Part shown: in pieces, positions 35,008 to 47,336 of the stretch | Position numbering within the stretch: the stretch's first letter is position 1 | How the letters are laid out: every line of letters begins with the position of its first letter | Assembly (NCBI GenBank): GCA_027704905.1 | Contig: CM051004.1 | Coordinates: forward strand, 13,462,948 to 13,526,947 | Length of the DNA stretch: 64,000 bases | Reading direction: 5' to 3' | DNA from: Muraenolepis orangiensis | Lineage: Eukaryota > Chordata > Actinopteri > Gadiformes > Muraenolepididae | Notes under the pieces: model-generated | Told to the model about the DNA's origin: nothing | What the model saw: the letters and a program-made list of their open reading frames with translations, nothing else | Databases searched by the model: none | Program-made: the position numbers and the translations under genes

Positions 35008-36237
35008 GTGAGGAAAGTGCTGTGCAGGCTCCATCCAGGCAAGGCTGCAGGTCCTGACGGCGTCAGCCCGAGGGTCCTCAAAACATGTGCTGCCCAGCTG
35101 AGTGGAGTCCTGCAGTACATCTTCAACCTGAGCATGAGACTGGAGAGGGTCCCTGTGCTACCGAAGAAGGCACGTCCCAGCACCTCAAACGACTACAGAT
35201 CGGTGGCGCTGACGTCCCACGTGTCAAAGTCCTTTGAGAGGCTGGTCCTGTCGCTTCTTCGGCCCCTGGTCAGATCATCGCTGGACCCTCTTCAGTTTGC
35301 CTACCAGCCGAAACTGGGAGTGGAGGATGCCATCATCTTCCTGCTTCATCGTGCCTACGCCCACTTGGACAGACCCGGGAGCACTGTGAGAATCATGTTT
35401 TTTGACTTCTCCAGTGTGTTCAACACCATCCGGCCTGCCCTGCTGAGGAGTAAGCTGACGGCGATGAAGGTGGACTCTTCCCTGGTTTCCTGGATTACAG
35501 ACTATTTGACGGGTCGTCCACAGTTTGTCAGACTGCAGGACTGTGTGTCTGACACTGTGGTCAGCAGCACTGGTGCTCCACAGGGAACGGTTCTTTCCCC
35601 ATTCCTGTTCACCCTATACACCTCAGACTTTCAGTTCAACTCAGAGTCCTGCCATCTGCAGAAGTTCTCGGATGACTCTGCAGTTGTTGGTTGTGTCAGC
35701 GAGGGAAATGATGAGGAGTACAGGGGCGTCGTGGACTCCTTCGTTGAGTGGTGTGAGCTGAACCACATGCAGCTCAACACAGACAAGACGAAGGAGATGG
35801 TGGTGGACTTCCGCAGGAGGAAATCTACCCCCACACCCATTTCCATCAAGGGTGTGTCTGCAGAAGTTGTTCAGGAATATAAATACCTGGGAGTTCACCT
35901 GGACAACAAACTGGTCTGGGCCAAGAACTCTGAGGCTGTGTACAAGAAGGGCCAGAGCCGTCTCTACTTCCTGCGGAGGCTCCGGTCCTTCAACGTTTGT
36001 AACACGATGCTGAAGATGTTCTACCAGTCGGTGGTAGCCAGTGCCATCTTCTTCAGTGTTGTGTGCTGGGGAAGCAGGTTGAGGTCAGCAGACGCCAACA
36101 AGATCAGCAGGATTGTCAGGAAGGCTGGCACTGTCCTGGGGTCCAGCTGGACTCCTTGTTGGTGGTGTCTGAGAGGAGGATGCTGCGCAAGCTGCGTAGT
36201 ATCCTTGACAACTCTCACCCTCTCCATCAGGTGCTGA
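35008..36237 (+). pseudogene. LINE reverse-transcriptase frame
   Basis: A 409-codon frame: GKAAGPDGVSPRVLK, LDPLQFAYQ, MFFDFSSVFN, GAPQGTVLSP, and FSDDSAVVG (the catalytic Asp pair), then YLGVHLDNKL and SRLYFLRRLRSF. The C-terminal part (ERRMLRKLRSILDNSHPLH .. KSFLPVAIRLFN) continues in another frame to 36386, so there is a frameshift near 36140. It is not expected to give active protein. Confidence 0.88.
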
Positions 36238-36849
36238 CCTCATACAGAAGCACCTTCAGCAACAGACTCATTCCACCCAGGTGTACTACAGAACGCCACT
36301 GGAAGTCCTTTCTTCCTGTGGCCATCAGACTCTTTAATTCATCTACCTCGGGTCGTGAGAGGGACAGTGGAGACTCAGTGACCTGAGGTCAACGCACTGT
36401 GTTATTATTTTTTGGTCAACGCACTGTAAATCCTTTCACTGTAATTTTGCACTATAAATTCAATTTCACTTGTCACTTTTTCAGTATTCATCTTATTTAT
36501 TTGTTATTTATTAGTATTTTATTATTGCCAATTTGCACTATACGTATTGTTGTGTATTGTATATACCTACGTATTACTGTAATAATACTGTAAATTGTGC
36601 AATTCATCTGTCAATACATTTAGATTTCATTTAGATTTCATTTAGTTATATTTTGTTTATACTAGTTTAGTTTAGTTTAGTTTGTTGTTATTTAGTTTTT
36701 AGGTATTAGTATCTTTTGTGTGCATTTATTCCCCCTGTTTCAACTGTTGCACCTTAATTTCCCTCGGGATAAATAAAGTCATCTTGAATCTTGAATCTTG
36801 AATCTTGAAACCCTAGCCCCCCTAAGGGCAAGAAAAAACTCCCTTAATT

Positions 36850-37283
36850 ACGTAAGAAGAAATCTTGAGAAGGAGTCTAGCAGCAGGGTTCTGCACAAGC
36901 TGGAGGCTTTTCGTGGCAGAGTTCGGTAACCCAGAAAACAGTGCATTACAGTAATCTAGTCTAGACGATATAAACGCGTGGATGAGTGTCTCTGCATCCG
37001 CGGCAGACAGCATTGGTCGCATTCAACCATTGTTTCTAAGATGGAAAAATAAAGTTCTGGTTATATATTTTACATGTTGACTGAAGGATAGCGTTGGGTC
37101 GAACAGGACACCAAGATTTTTCACACAAGAGCTTTGGGCCACAGTAGAGCCCTCAAACAACAGTGCGACATAAAAATAGTGAAATAGTGGTCGTTGTTGC
37201 TTCGGACCGATGATTATCATCTCTGTTTTTCCTGTGTTGTTTGCTTGCTTTGTCACTTCCGTTGATCTTCTTGCACACTTCAC
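36850..37283 (-). mobile_element. LINE reverse-transcriptase C-terminal fragment
   Basis: On the minus strand two consecutive frames read NLGVLFDPTLSFSQHVKYITRT then AETLIHAFISSRLDYCNALFSG and LQLVQNPAARLL, the typical C-terminal RT region of another LINE family, broken by a frameshift near 37022. It is a truncated relic. Confidence 0.85.
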
Positions 37284-37319
37284 TGGTTCACTGATTCCCT
37301 TGCTGAACAGCCAATCAGA

Positions 37320-39237
37320 GTGATCTCTCTTTCGCCCAGGACAAGCGCCGACTCAACATACCGCCCACTGTCCAACTAGTGCTGCCCCGCCCCGCCCTCG
37401 CACCTGCCACTCTTTTCAGTCCCAGTGTACCTTGTCCCTAGAGCTGCAAGCATCTGCATTTCTCACTGAACGATCCAAGGTGGCTTATGTGATCACTCAC
37501 CTGACAGGAAAGGTAAGGGATGGGGAATGGTTGTCTGGGATGCCACTGCTCTTTTCTGTTCCGACTACAGTCAGTTCACTGCTGAGATGAGGAGAGTGTT
37601 TGATTGCTCAAGATATGGGAGGGTTAGTTTCTTGGCTCATACAAGGTAACCACTCCGTATATAAATATGTTATTGGTTTCCGTACCTTGGCCGCATCATG
37701 TGACTGGAATGACAATGCTCTTCTCAATGCTTTTTTTTAATGGCTTGTCAGCAAAAGTTACTGAAAAGCAAATTTCTCATGAGCTTCGAACAGTCCTCAA
37801 CACCCTAATAGACCTGTCTGGACAGACAGATGCCCGGCTCCAGAAGTGGACCAAGGAGAGGAACCAGAATCTTCACCAGTCCCGGGTAAACCAAGCCACG
37901 CATTTTACAATTCCTAATCCTTAGCCTGAACCCATGCAAATTGATAGATTGATGTCTTTCCAATTCTGCTGGGAGCAGAAGGTGTGCTTCTACTGCGGGC
38001 AAGTAGGGCATTTTTGTATTTGCTGTCCTGTAAAGACATACGCTAACCAATTATGACCCTGGTCCAAGAATCTCTTACCTGTCAGGCTTTGGTGAACATG
38101 ATAAATGTTTTTGTTATTGTTTACCTGGATGACATTTCGATTTTCTTTCACGTTCTCTCGAGGAGCACAGACACCACGTCAGGCTTGTCCTCAAATGGCT
38201 GTTGGAGAACCAGCTTTATGTCAAAGCTGAGAAATGTGAGTTTCATGAGAGTTCTGTCACCTATTTTGGCTTCATTGTGTCCCCAGGGAAGATCCAGATG
38301 GATTCCGCTAAGGTCAGCGCGGTTGAGAACTGACCAACTTCTACCTCCAGACGTTAGTTGCAACGCTTTTGGGGTTCAACCTCTGTTTAGAGCCCCTTCC
38401 AGTGGAGTGACCAGGCTGAAGCAGCAATCACTAATCTGAAAACCCGGTTAATCTCAGCCCCCATCCTCTCCCTTCCAGATCCCCTTCGCTATGTGGTGGA
38501 GGTTGATGCCTCAGAGACCAGGGTCGGAGAGATTTTATCACAGAGGGCACTGGTGGATAACAAGTTGCATCCATGCACCTACTGAACGCAATTATGAAAT
38601 TAGAGTCCAGGAAATACCGGCAGTCAAGATGGCTTGGGAGGAATGGAGACACTGGTTGGAGGGAGTGGAGATACCTTTCTTTGTTTGGACCGATTATAAG
38701 AATTTGGAATACCTGAGATCGGCCAATTGAACTCCCACTAGGCAAGGTGGTCCCTGTTTTTCTCTAGGTTCAATTTCACCCTCTCCTACTGACCACGCTC
38801 CAAGAATACCAAGCCCGATGCCAGGCTCATGTCAGGCCCATGTTCATAATGATCTGTTTGTCCCTCAACCTGCCCCTCCTCTGGTACTCGAGTGGGGCTA
38901 CAGTTTCAAGATGGCCTGTCACCCTGGTGTGAACCGGTCCATGGCTCTGATCCGGCAACGCTTTTGGTGGCCGTTAATGAAGGAAGATGTGCACATATTC
39001 GGAGAAGCATGTGATGTTTGTTCTTGCAACAAGGTGGGCAATAGAACCCGATGTATTCCGACATCTCCCCGTATAAATAGGTTCGGACCGTGGACCACAG
39101 TTTTCTCAAGCTTCTGTTTGGCAAAACTTGTTGCAAAACCCTACACACTTCATAGACACTTCATTCAAAATGGAAATGTCTTGCAATCCCTGGGGAAACA
39201 CTTATATTCTTCTATTCTAAAACACTACCTGAAATAG
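37320..39237 (+). mobile_element. Ty3/Gypsy-like retrotransposon remnant, copy A
   Basis: Fragments in order on the plus strand: gag-like text (37430-37920), a CCHC zinc knuckle CFYCGQVGHF (about 37980-38030), an RT frame with VIVYLDDI near 38110, an RNase H-like VEVDASET near 38500, FVWTDYKNLEY near 38690, and an integrase zinc-finger part (HPGVNRSMALIRQRFWWP .. CDVC) at about 38920-39020. Between the knuckle and YLDD most of protease and RT is deleted, and many stops and frameshifts interrupt it. Confidence 0.85.
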
Positions 39238-39239
39238 GG

Positions 39240-40420
39240 ACACCCAGACAAAACACCTCATAAACTAATCGAATTGTACACCAATCAGCCTGAGGCTTAG
39301 CAATACAATTAGGCCTCAGAAGGAATCCCTAAACCACCACCCATCTCTACAATATACTTTTACAGAAAATAAATCCTAAAACATTTGTTTGTTGTTTCAC
39401 TTCTTTTGCCCTTAATGGTACTTTTCTGAGCCATGTGTTTGCGTGTATTGTAGTCCTATTTGTCTGTTTTTTTTGTTTTGTAAAAATGGTAATTGAAAAA
39501 TATACGGCACTGCAACAATCTTTCACAGAATCACAGAAGCCTGCATGAGAAAAGACAGCAGTGTTTTGTATAAAATACATCAGTGTGTTGTTGCCGTTTT
39601 GAAAGAATAATAGAGATGGTGCGTGTGTGTATCATTTTGTATCAATTTTTGAAAAATAATTCTTTGGATCTGATTTAGTTGAATGTTGACATAAAGGTAA
39701 GATGCTTAGCTCCAAGTGTTGTGGCTTATGTGGCTTGTGTGTAGAGTTTTGAAACAATGAGCCAAATTCTGCTAAACGTGTGTAAGCAATGGGTCAAAAC
39801 TGTAAAACAATGTAGAACAATGAGCTGCATTTGTGTTTGGAATCCCCCAGTACTCATGTTTATGGCCAATTGCCATCATTAAATTGTCAGTGACACACAC
39901 AAATATTACAAAAATTATTAATATTACAATGACACACATTATTTTACGGTTCTGCATTTATTTGATGAAAGGTAAGGTTCCCATATCATATTGTGATTAT
40001 ATATGTATAATTATTATTATAATTACATTCAACAGGGCACTTAACTTGACAAATATCACATCAACAGTATGACAAATATCACATCCGCAATATGACCAAT
40101 ATTGCATCGACAATATGACAAATATCCACAAACTAGACCACTAAAAGTGTCTACAAATTAAAACCATTGTTAAGCATTATATTGTTGAAATACAACCATT
40201 TTCCACCATTTTTGACCAAACTCTCTATATTGCATCATCCAATATATAGATACGTAATATGACTGCATATGAGGTGGAAACACAAAAAATGTTTGCTGCT
40301 GGTGATAGGTGACCCACAGGAATATATATTTGTATTGTATTGCGGAATGATTTTCGGATTCATAATATCACACCTGTGGTTATTGTTATCTATTACAGTT
40401 TGCTAAAACACGCCGAATGA
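39240..40420. other. AT-rich intergenic stretch, no gene seen
   Basis: No family recognised. It contains three loose copies of a 'acaaatatcacat..caacaatatgac' motif at about 40045-40125. All open frames are short and featureless. Confidence 0.5.
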
Positions 40421-40424
40421 AACT

Positions 40425-40850
40425 GGGATTATCTTGACCTGTCTACACGATTGACCTTGTGAACCACCAGATTGCCCTCTCCACCCTTGAGGGGATGGGT
40501 GTCTCGGGCTCTGCTCTCTCCTTGGTTGCATCCTACCTGACGGGTCGCTCCTACCAGGTGGCACTCTTTTTATCGTATCTTTATAACTGCTGTCTGACGT
40601 CGGGTATTGCACATAAGATTTTCACACCACTGCTTTATACTTGTGTAAACTGTGAAGTGACAATAAACTTGACTTGACTTGACACTCAGAGGGTCTGTGT
40701 CAGAATCACGCAGACTAACTACTTCTGTTATCCACTGCCATGATTTCTCCTACCACTGCTATGCTGATGACACCCAACTTATCTTGTGGTTTCCTACCTC
40801 TGACATGCAAAAGCTAAAGCGACATCTGATTACCAGCGCCCAGTATATTT
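40425..40850 (+). mobile_element. LINE RT fragment interrupted by a SINE-like insertion
   Basis: Left part reads VNHQIALSTLEGMGVSGSAL and ASYLTGRSYQVAL (RT palm region); right part from about 40690 contains CYADDTQLI, the RT catalytic motif. A 110-bp element (about 40569-40682) ending in (TTGAC)n separates them, with CACTC on both sides as a possible target duplication. Confidence 0.75.
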
Positions 40851-41099
40851 TATAGAAGGACAAAAAAAATAATGTTTCAGACAAAAGCGAGGAATATGCC
40901 CAAAAAACACGGGCTTCATTACTATGATGTGTTCTGTACGCTGTTGTGATAACTTTTGTTATAATTTGTTAAGAGCTTTCTGCCAATGATTTGAATAAGG
41001 AGCAATACGTTCATTATTTGAAAGTTGGAGCACTTATGAAAGTCCGCCTTAGACTAGTAATTTTAAATGTCTGGGGACTTTGAAATATTATTGGGACTA

Positions 41100-41850
41100 T
41101 GTCTTTTTACTTTTCATAGTCATAGGACTATGCCTTGTTACTGTTGTTACTGTTCATCTTGTTACTGTGCATATTCATAGGACTAGGTCTTGTTACTACT
41201 GTTATATAACATAGTCATATGACATAGTCATATAACTATGTCTTGTTACTGTTCATCTTGTTACAATTCATAGTCATAGGACTATGTCGTGTTACTGTTC
41301 ATAGTCATAGGACTATGTCTTGTGACTTTTACTGTTTATCTTGTTACTGTTCATAGTCATAGGATTATGTCTTGTTACTCTTCATCTTGATACTGTTGAT
41401 AGACATAGGACTATGTCTTGTTACTGTTGTTACTGTTCATCTTGTTACTGTTCATAGGCATAGGACTATGTTGTGTTGCTGTTGTTACTGTTCATCTTGT
41501 TCCTGTTCATAGGCATAGGACTATGTCGTGTTGCTGTTGTTACTCTTCATCTTGTTCCTGTTCATAGGCATAGGACTATGTCGTGTTGCTGTTGTTACTG
41601 TTCATCTTGTTCCTGTTCATAGGCATAGGACTATGTCGTGTTGCTGTTGTTACTATTCATATTTTTACTGTTTACTGTTCTGAAAGCTTTTAGGATCAAT
41701 TAGTTGAAAAATATAAATGCTGTCGAGTCCATTCAAAATGCTTCTTGCATCTTGTTACTTTTCAAAGTCATTGGATTATGTCTTGTTACTGTTCATCTTG
41801 TAACTGTTCATAGTCATAGGACTATGTCTTGTTACTGTTATATAAGTATA
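41100..41850. repeat. Higher-order minisatellite (catag/tgttact)
   Basis: Many imperfect tandem units built from 'ttgttactgttcatcttgtt' and 'catagtcataggactatgtc', with a more regular block at about 41440-41650 (units of roughly 65 bp carrying 'ttcctgttcataggcatagg'). Each unit contains the short palindrome catagtcctatg-type text. Non-coding. Confidence 0.85.
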
Positions 41851-41851
41851 T

Positions 41852-41853
<2 letters not shown>

Positions 41854-41913
<60 letters not shown>
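41854..41913. repeat. (AT)n microsatellite
   Basis: A pure AT run of about 55 nt directly after the minisatellite. Confidence 0.95.
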
Positions 41914-41918
<5 letters not shown>

Positions 41919-42169
41919 CAAAGTTTATAAGTGGTATTAACACGATTCAAATTTAAATGTGTTTCGGTAACTATGAAACGGGTATTTAGGTTGAACATTT
42001 TTAGAATAGCAAAAGTTTCAATGGCATCTAAGAGTACAAATGGTAGTAAGTGTATTTTTAATTGGCATTACGACTTTGAGGGGGTCCATGGAAAGCAATT
42101 AAATTTGAAAAAATGTTATAAAGACATCTTCTTTTCTATCTGTCCATCCATCGTCTAGCGCTTATCCGG

Positions 42170-44550
42170 ATTATAATATAAGGAGGCAGAAGCTTCAGCA
42201 GGGCCCAAACCACCTCAACTGACTCCTTTTCACGTGAAAAAGCAGCGGTGCGCTTCTCACCCCTTTTCCCGAAGGGAGATGCCAGCCACCCTCCTGCGGC
42301 TGCCCCACCTCCAGTCAACCCCGCTCCCCCAGCCCCTCCTGCTCTCCCAGGGCCTCTTCGCCATGAACCCAGGCTACCAACACCTCAGCACTACAACAGG
42401 AAACCAGGGACCTGCCGGTCCTTTTTGTCACAATGTTCTCTGGCCATGGAGCTGCAGACCTCAATGTTCCCTTTGGAACGAACTAGGGTGGCTTATGTCG
42501 TCTCCCTGCGGAAGGCCCGAGAATGGGGAAAAGCAATGTGGGATGCGGATTCACCTTGTTGTGCCTCGTTTAAGGAATTCTCGGAGGAGATGAAGCGAGT
42601 GTTCGATCACTCTCTGTGGAAGAGAAGCAGTGAGGGAGTTACTTGGCCTTCAACAAGGTAACCGCACAAAGTACGATTATGCCATCGATTTCAGAACCTT
42701 GGTGGCCTCTTGTGATTGGGATCAGCAGGCCTTGTTTGATGCCTTTTTTAGTGGACTGTGCGAGTCGGTAAAGAATGAATTGGTCTCCCATGACCTTCCC
42801 AATGTCAAGGTGGCAGCTGTGACGGAGTGGCCTACCCCCACCTCCAGATGGGAACTGCAACGTTTTTTGGGGTTTGGCAAATTTTTATCGGCGATTCATC
42901 AGGAATTATAGCTTACTGCCCTCACATCTGTCAAGCAGCCGTTTGTGTGGAATAGACGTTTGAGGTGCTCAAGTCAAGCTTCACATCTGCACCAGTCTTG
43001 ACTATTCAAGACCCTGACCTTCAGTTTGTGGTGGAGGTAGATGCCTCCGAGACGGGAGTCGGAGGGATTCTCTCTCAGAGGTCACCACCAACAAGTTGCA
43101 CCCGTGCGCTAATTTTTCTCATCGGTTGACGCCAACTGAGAATAATTATGACCTCGGGAACCGGGAACTGCTGGCTATAAGATTTGCGTTTGCTGAATTA
43201 GTTGGAGCTTTTTTAGTCTGGACGGATCACCGTAATTTGGAATATAGAATATTGATATTGAATATATCAAGTCTGCTAAGAGGTTAAACTCCTGTCAAGC
43301 CAGGTGGGCACTATTTTTCTCTCGTTTAAATTTTCACTGTCTTATCGCCCTGGTTCGAAGAACATCAAGCCTGATGTTTTTGCCCCAATAGATGACCCGG
43401 ACACCGCCAAGACGATTCTGCCTGCCCGCTGCTTGGTGGGAGCCACCTCGCTGGAGATTGAGAGGACTGTCCAGGAGGCGCTGGTTTGTGAACCAGGACC
43501 AAGTGACGTGTCCCCAGATCGACTCTTTGTTCCCTTAACCTCTCGGTCTGATGTCTTGGACTGGGGACATAATTCAAAACTGGCCTGCCATCCGGGCGTG
43601 TCACGGACAGTGTCTCTCGTTAAACAGCGCTTCTGGTGGTCAACGTTAAGTGATGATGTGAAGGCTTATGTCGCTGCGTCTGCTCACGGAATAAGGTGAG
43701 CAATCGACCCCCGGCTGGACTCCTCAGACCACTACCGATTCCCAACGACCTTGGTCTCATTTAGCGATTGATTTCGTCACTGGTCTCCCCGCTTCGGATG
43801 GTAACACCTGCATCCTAACCCTAGTTGACCGTTTTTCCAAAGCGGCTCATTTTGTGCCACTGCCCTCTACCTATCTAAGGAGACCGCTGATATGATGATT
43901 GCTCATGTGTTTAGGATTCACGGTCTGCCAACTGACATTGTGTCTGACAGGGGACCACAGTTCTCTGCATGTTTTTGGCAGGCTTTTTGTAAGCTGCTGG
44001 GAGCGTCCTCCAGTGTGTCCTCCGGATATCACCCCCAGACCAACGGCCCGACAGAGAGAACTAAGCAGAAGTTGGAGGTGGCCCTGCGCTGAATGTCATC
44101 AACTAACGCCACCACCTGGTCCAAGATGTTGCCATGGGTTGAGTATGCTCACAATTCCCTGCCCTCCTCCGCTATGGGACTGTGTGCTGTCTGGGCTACC
44201 ACCCCCCCCTTTTTCCGACCCAAGAAGAAGAAATGGCAGTACCCTCCGCCCAGCACTTCATTCAGCATTGTCAAAGGACCTGGACCAGAGCCAGGAGGGT
44301 GCTACGTCAATCATCACTGCGTTATAAGGCGCAGGCTGACCGTCGCTGCAAAGCTGCTCCGCGCTACAAGGCAGGTCAGAGGGTGATGTTGTCCACCGAG
44401 CACATCCACTTCAAGGTAACCTCTGTAAAGTTAGCGCCTAGGTTCATAGGTCCTTTCCCTTTCCCCTTACCCAAATGCCACTCCGGGTTTTCCCTGTCGG
44501 CCGTGTCATACGACCATGTCAATCACACCTCATTTACTAGCTGTATTTAA
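42170..44550 (+). mobile_element. Ty3/Gypsy-like retrotransposon remnant, copy B
   Basis: Plus-strand pieces: gag (about 42250-42790), then a direct jump into the end of the RT (EWPTPTSRWELQRFLGF at about 42825), so protease and most of RT are deleted. RNase H follows (VEVDASETGVGG near 43040; NRELLAIRFAF near 43170), then the integrase zinc finger (CHPGVSRTVSLVKQRFWW near 43590) and catalytic core (DIVSDRGPQFSA near 43940; GYHPQTNGPTER near 44025), and a C-terminal part up to about 44480. Several stops and frameshifts show it is dead. Its gag and pol are similar to copy A. Confidence 0.9.
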
Positions 44551-44847
44551 ACCATGTCTTGTCTGTCATTCATTGCTGGATTATCACACTGATTCTCGGA
44601 AAGCCTCACGTCTGTTTCAAGTCTAAGTATCACGTCTTGTGTTCTGTGTTTTGATTCACCGTGTTTTGACCATCGCCTGGATAACAACCCTGTTTTTGCC
44701 TCAGAGTTTTTGTACCTTTACGCCTGTACGCTTGTATTCGCAATCTCGTCCTTTCGGGTCATGACCCATAGTTTGTGAACATAGGTTAGGGTTAGGAATG
44801 AAGACTGACCGGTAGATCTAGAGTTTGCCTTCTGGCTCAGCTCTCTT

Positions 44848-45123
44848 TTAGTAACGGTGCAGGTAAAGGGCACCCAATACCGCTTCCGCTGCACCTATTC
44901 TCTGGTAAATCTCACGTTCTCTCGTACCCTCACTCAAGAACAAGACCCTGAGATACTTGAACTCCTTCACTTGGGGAAAGGACTCACTCCCCACTGAAAA
45001 CCGATCCAGTGAGTGCTGAAGGTCACATACTGATGACGCTAACAGGACCACATAATCCTGAGCCAACAACTTATTTTTTTCGATCATCCTACCAGTCACA
45101 CAAACATTCGATAGCAAAACCAT
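44848..45123 (-). mobile_element. LINE reverse-transcriptase fragment
   Basis: The minus-strand frame reads DYVVLLASS, then SFPQVKEFKYLRVLFLSEG and EREIYQRIGAAEAVLGALY, the hallmark of a widespread fish LINE RT C-terminal half. The segment between 'LLASS' and 'KEFKYL' is shortened. Its 5' side runs into a long foldback. Confidence 0.85.
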
Positions 45124-45154
45124 TTTGCCATCGAATGTTTGTGTGACTGGTAGG
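45088..45154. repeat. Foldback with 32-bp arms and 3-nt loop
   Basis: Arms 45088-45119 and 45123-45154 are reverse complements with one mismatch; the loop is cca. It lies at the end of the LINE RT fragment and about 490 nt before the vitellogenin 2 start. The shape suggests an inverted duplication made by template switching at the LINE end. Confidence 0.95.
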
Positions 45155-45407
45155 TATGGTGAAAGAGCATGCCACTAATCATGGCCATATGAGTAAACAT
45201 AGATAAAGAAGGTAAATACATCAAGTCACTGTGCCCTGCAGTGCAAACTTTGATTTGGTCTTTGATCTCTTGGCCATTAGAGATGATTCATGCATACTTT
45301 TAATAGAAAAATATATCAACCTCAAACCATTTTTAATTAACAACTTTGGTTGGTCTTGTAGCCCTTGTGTTTTTGTTGAATGCAGCTGTGCCTATTCGAA
45401 CAAGTAC

Positions 45408-45426
45408 AAGTCAGGTGACCCTAACC
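45408..45426 (+). promoter_or_regulatory. ERE-like element upstream of vitellogenin 2
   Basis: AAGTCAGGTGACCCTAACC, about 225 nt upstream of the ATG. It contains a perfect TGACC half-site preceded by AGTCA with a two-base spacer. The same element, with one extra base, occurs upstream of vitellogenin 1. Estrogen-receptor binding is inferred. Confidence 0.35.
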
Positions 45427-45598
45427 TGTCTTTCTTATTCACACCGTCTCTGCTACCACAACAACCAAAAAGGGGAGGTTGTTTAACTTTCTGAGAAAAT
45501 ATCGAAATGTGTCCCCAAATGAGCAAATTCAATGTCATGGGTCCCGGTTGGCCTGACATTGTGATTTGATTGTAGGCCAACAGAAAAATCCCCCCTAT

Positions 45599-45604
45599 TA
45601 TAAA
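45599..45604 (+). promoter_or_regulatory. TATA box of vitellogenin 2
   Basis: TATAAA in the context ctattataaaggctgc, 40 nt before the ATG, predicting a 5'UTR of about 15 nt. Confidence 0.8.
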
Positions 45605-45643
45605 GGCTGCTTGGACCCACAGGAATCCACAGACCCATCAGCA

Positions 45644-46970
45644 ATGAAGGTGGTTGTGTTAGCTCTGGCTTTGGCCCTCGTGGGTGAGTCTTACATGTAT
45701 TCCCCTTGATTTAATATCTAGGTTTATTCTTGTATATTTATATATGCATATATAGATATATAAGAATTGTATTATATTAATACATAGTCAAATTTGATAT
45801 CATAATAGTCTTATTTTTTTATCATTCAGAATTCATGAAAAGGTTTGAAAACGTGTAATTGTTGTTTTTTATTTTCCAATTTTAGCTGGACAACATCTTC
45901 ACTTTGGTAAGTGCATTGCTACTCAGGGAATGTAGAGTTTTTCCCCTAATCTAACATGGGTTACATCAGATCACTGCTGTTTAATGAGTCTCTTACTAGA
46001 TGTTAAATGGTACTGTGCTTACAGCTCCTGACTTGGCCACCAGTAAGACCTATGTGTACAAGTATGAGGCTGTGCTCATGGGGGGGCTTCCTGAGGAGGG
46101 TCTGGCCAGGGCTGGGTTGAAAGTCAGCAGCAAAATTCTCATCAGTGCCATTGCTGAGAATACATTCCTGCTTAAGGTAAACATCACGTCAAGACCACCA
46201 CCTAAACTTATACCGCTCCAATAGCCAAACATAAATTGACTATTGACTAGCCTTATAATAGAAGAACAATAACAAGATGATTATTGATATAGCACCTTTT
46301 AAGAGCAGACGTCGAGACGAGTGCTTCACGAAAAGCAAATAAAAGACAGAGCACTTTAAAACCATCCAGCTGAAGAACAAAAATGAACAGAACTAATTAA
46401 AGCAAGTTTAAAAAGATGGGTATTGAGATGCTTTTTGAAGGTGTCCACAGATCTATAATCCAATGGGAGAGAGAAAAAAGTTCCAAAGTTAGGAGATACA
46501 ACCTCAAAATCAAAATCTCATTTTGTCTTGAGCCTGGAGCGAAGAACTAGCAAACCCTGATCACATGGTGACCAGTGGTCATCATGTGCATAGAAGCTAC
46601 ATATGAGCTACATAGAAGCTACCATAATGATGTTCTCTCCCTCTATCTAGCTTTCTGAACCTGAGCTCTTTGAGTACAGTGGTGTCTGGTCCAAGGATGC
46701 TTACATTCCAGCCAACAAGCTGAAAGCAGCCCTTGCCTCTCAGCTTGCGACTCCCATCAAGTTTGAGTATACCAACGGTGTTGTGGGGAGAGTCTTTGCC
46801 CCAGAAGGCGTCTCCACCACCGTGCTTAACATCTTTAGAGGTGTCCTGAACGTCTTGCAGCTCAACATCAAGAAGACACAGAACGTCTACGAGCTGCAGG
46901 AGGTTTGTTACAAAAACAACAATCCATCCTGGTGGGGATTTTGTTGTATTGTATTGTATTGTATTGTATT

Positions 46971-47019
<49 letters not shown>

Positions 47020-47294
47020 GTGTTGTGTGTGTTCGCAGGCTGGAGCTCAGGGTGTTTGCAAAACGCTGTACGCCATCACTGAAGACGAAAAGGCTGAGCG
47101 AATTCTGTTGACCAAGACCAGGGATCTCAATAACTGCCAGGAGGGAATGGTCAAGGATTTAGGTCTGGCTTATGCTGAGAAATGTGTCGAGTGCCAAAAG
47201 GTAAATGTTATAGACTAACTGTCATAGTGTAGAGACATTTCAGGAGAGCGCTATGATGATGAATATCAGTAATACATGAGTTACAGTTATAACA

Positions 47295-47336
<42 letters not shown>

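Larger units (their letters stand above)
33543..36808 (+). mobile_element. L2/CR1-like non-LTR retrotransposon, defective
   Basis: A LINE in the plus orientation with an endonuclease frame, a reverse-transcriptase frame, and a 3' end 'ctcgggataaataaagtcatc' followed by four copies of TTGAATC. It is broken: the endonuclease and RT frames are separate, about 10 residues normally found between PVL and PK in the finger region are missing near 35160, and the frame shifts near 36140. It lies between the two divergently transcribed vitellogenins. Confidence 0.9.
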
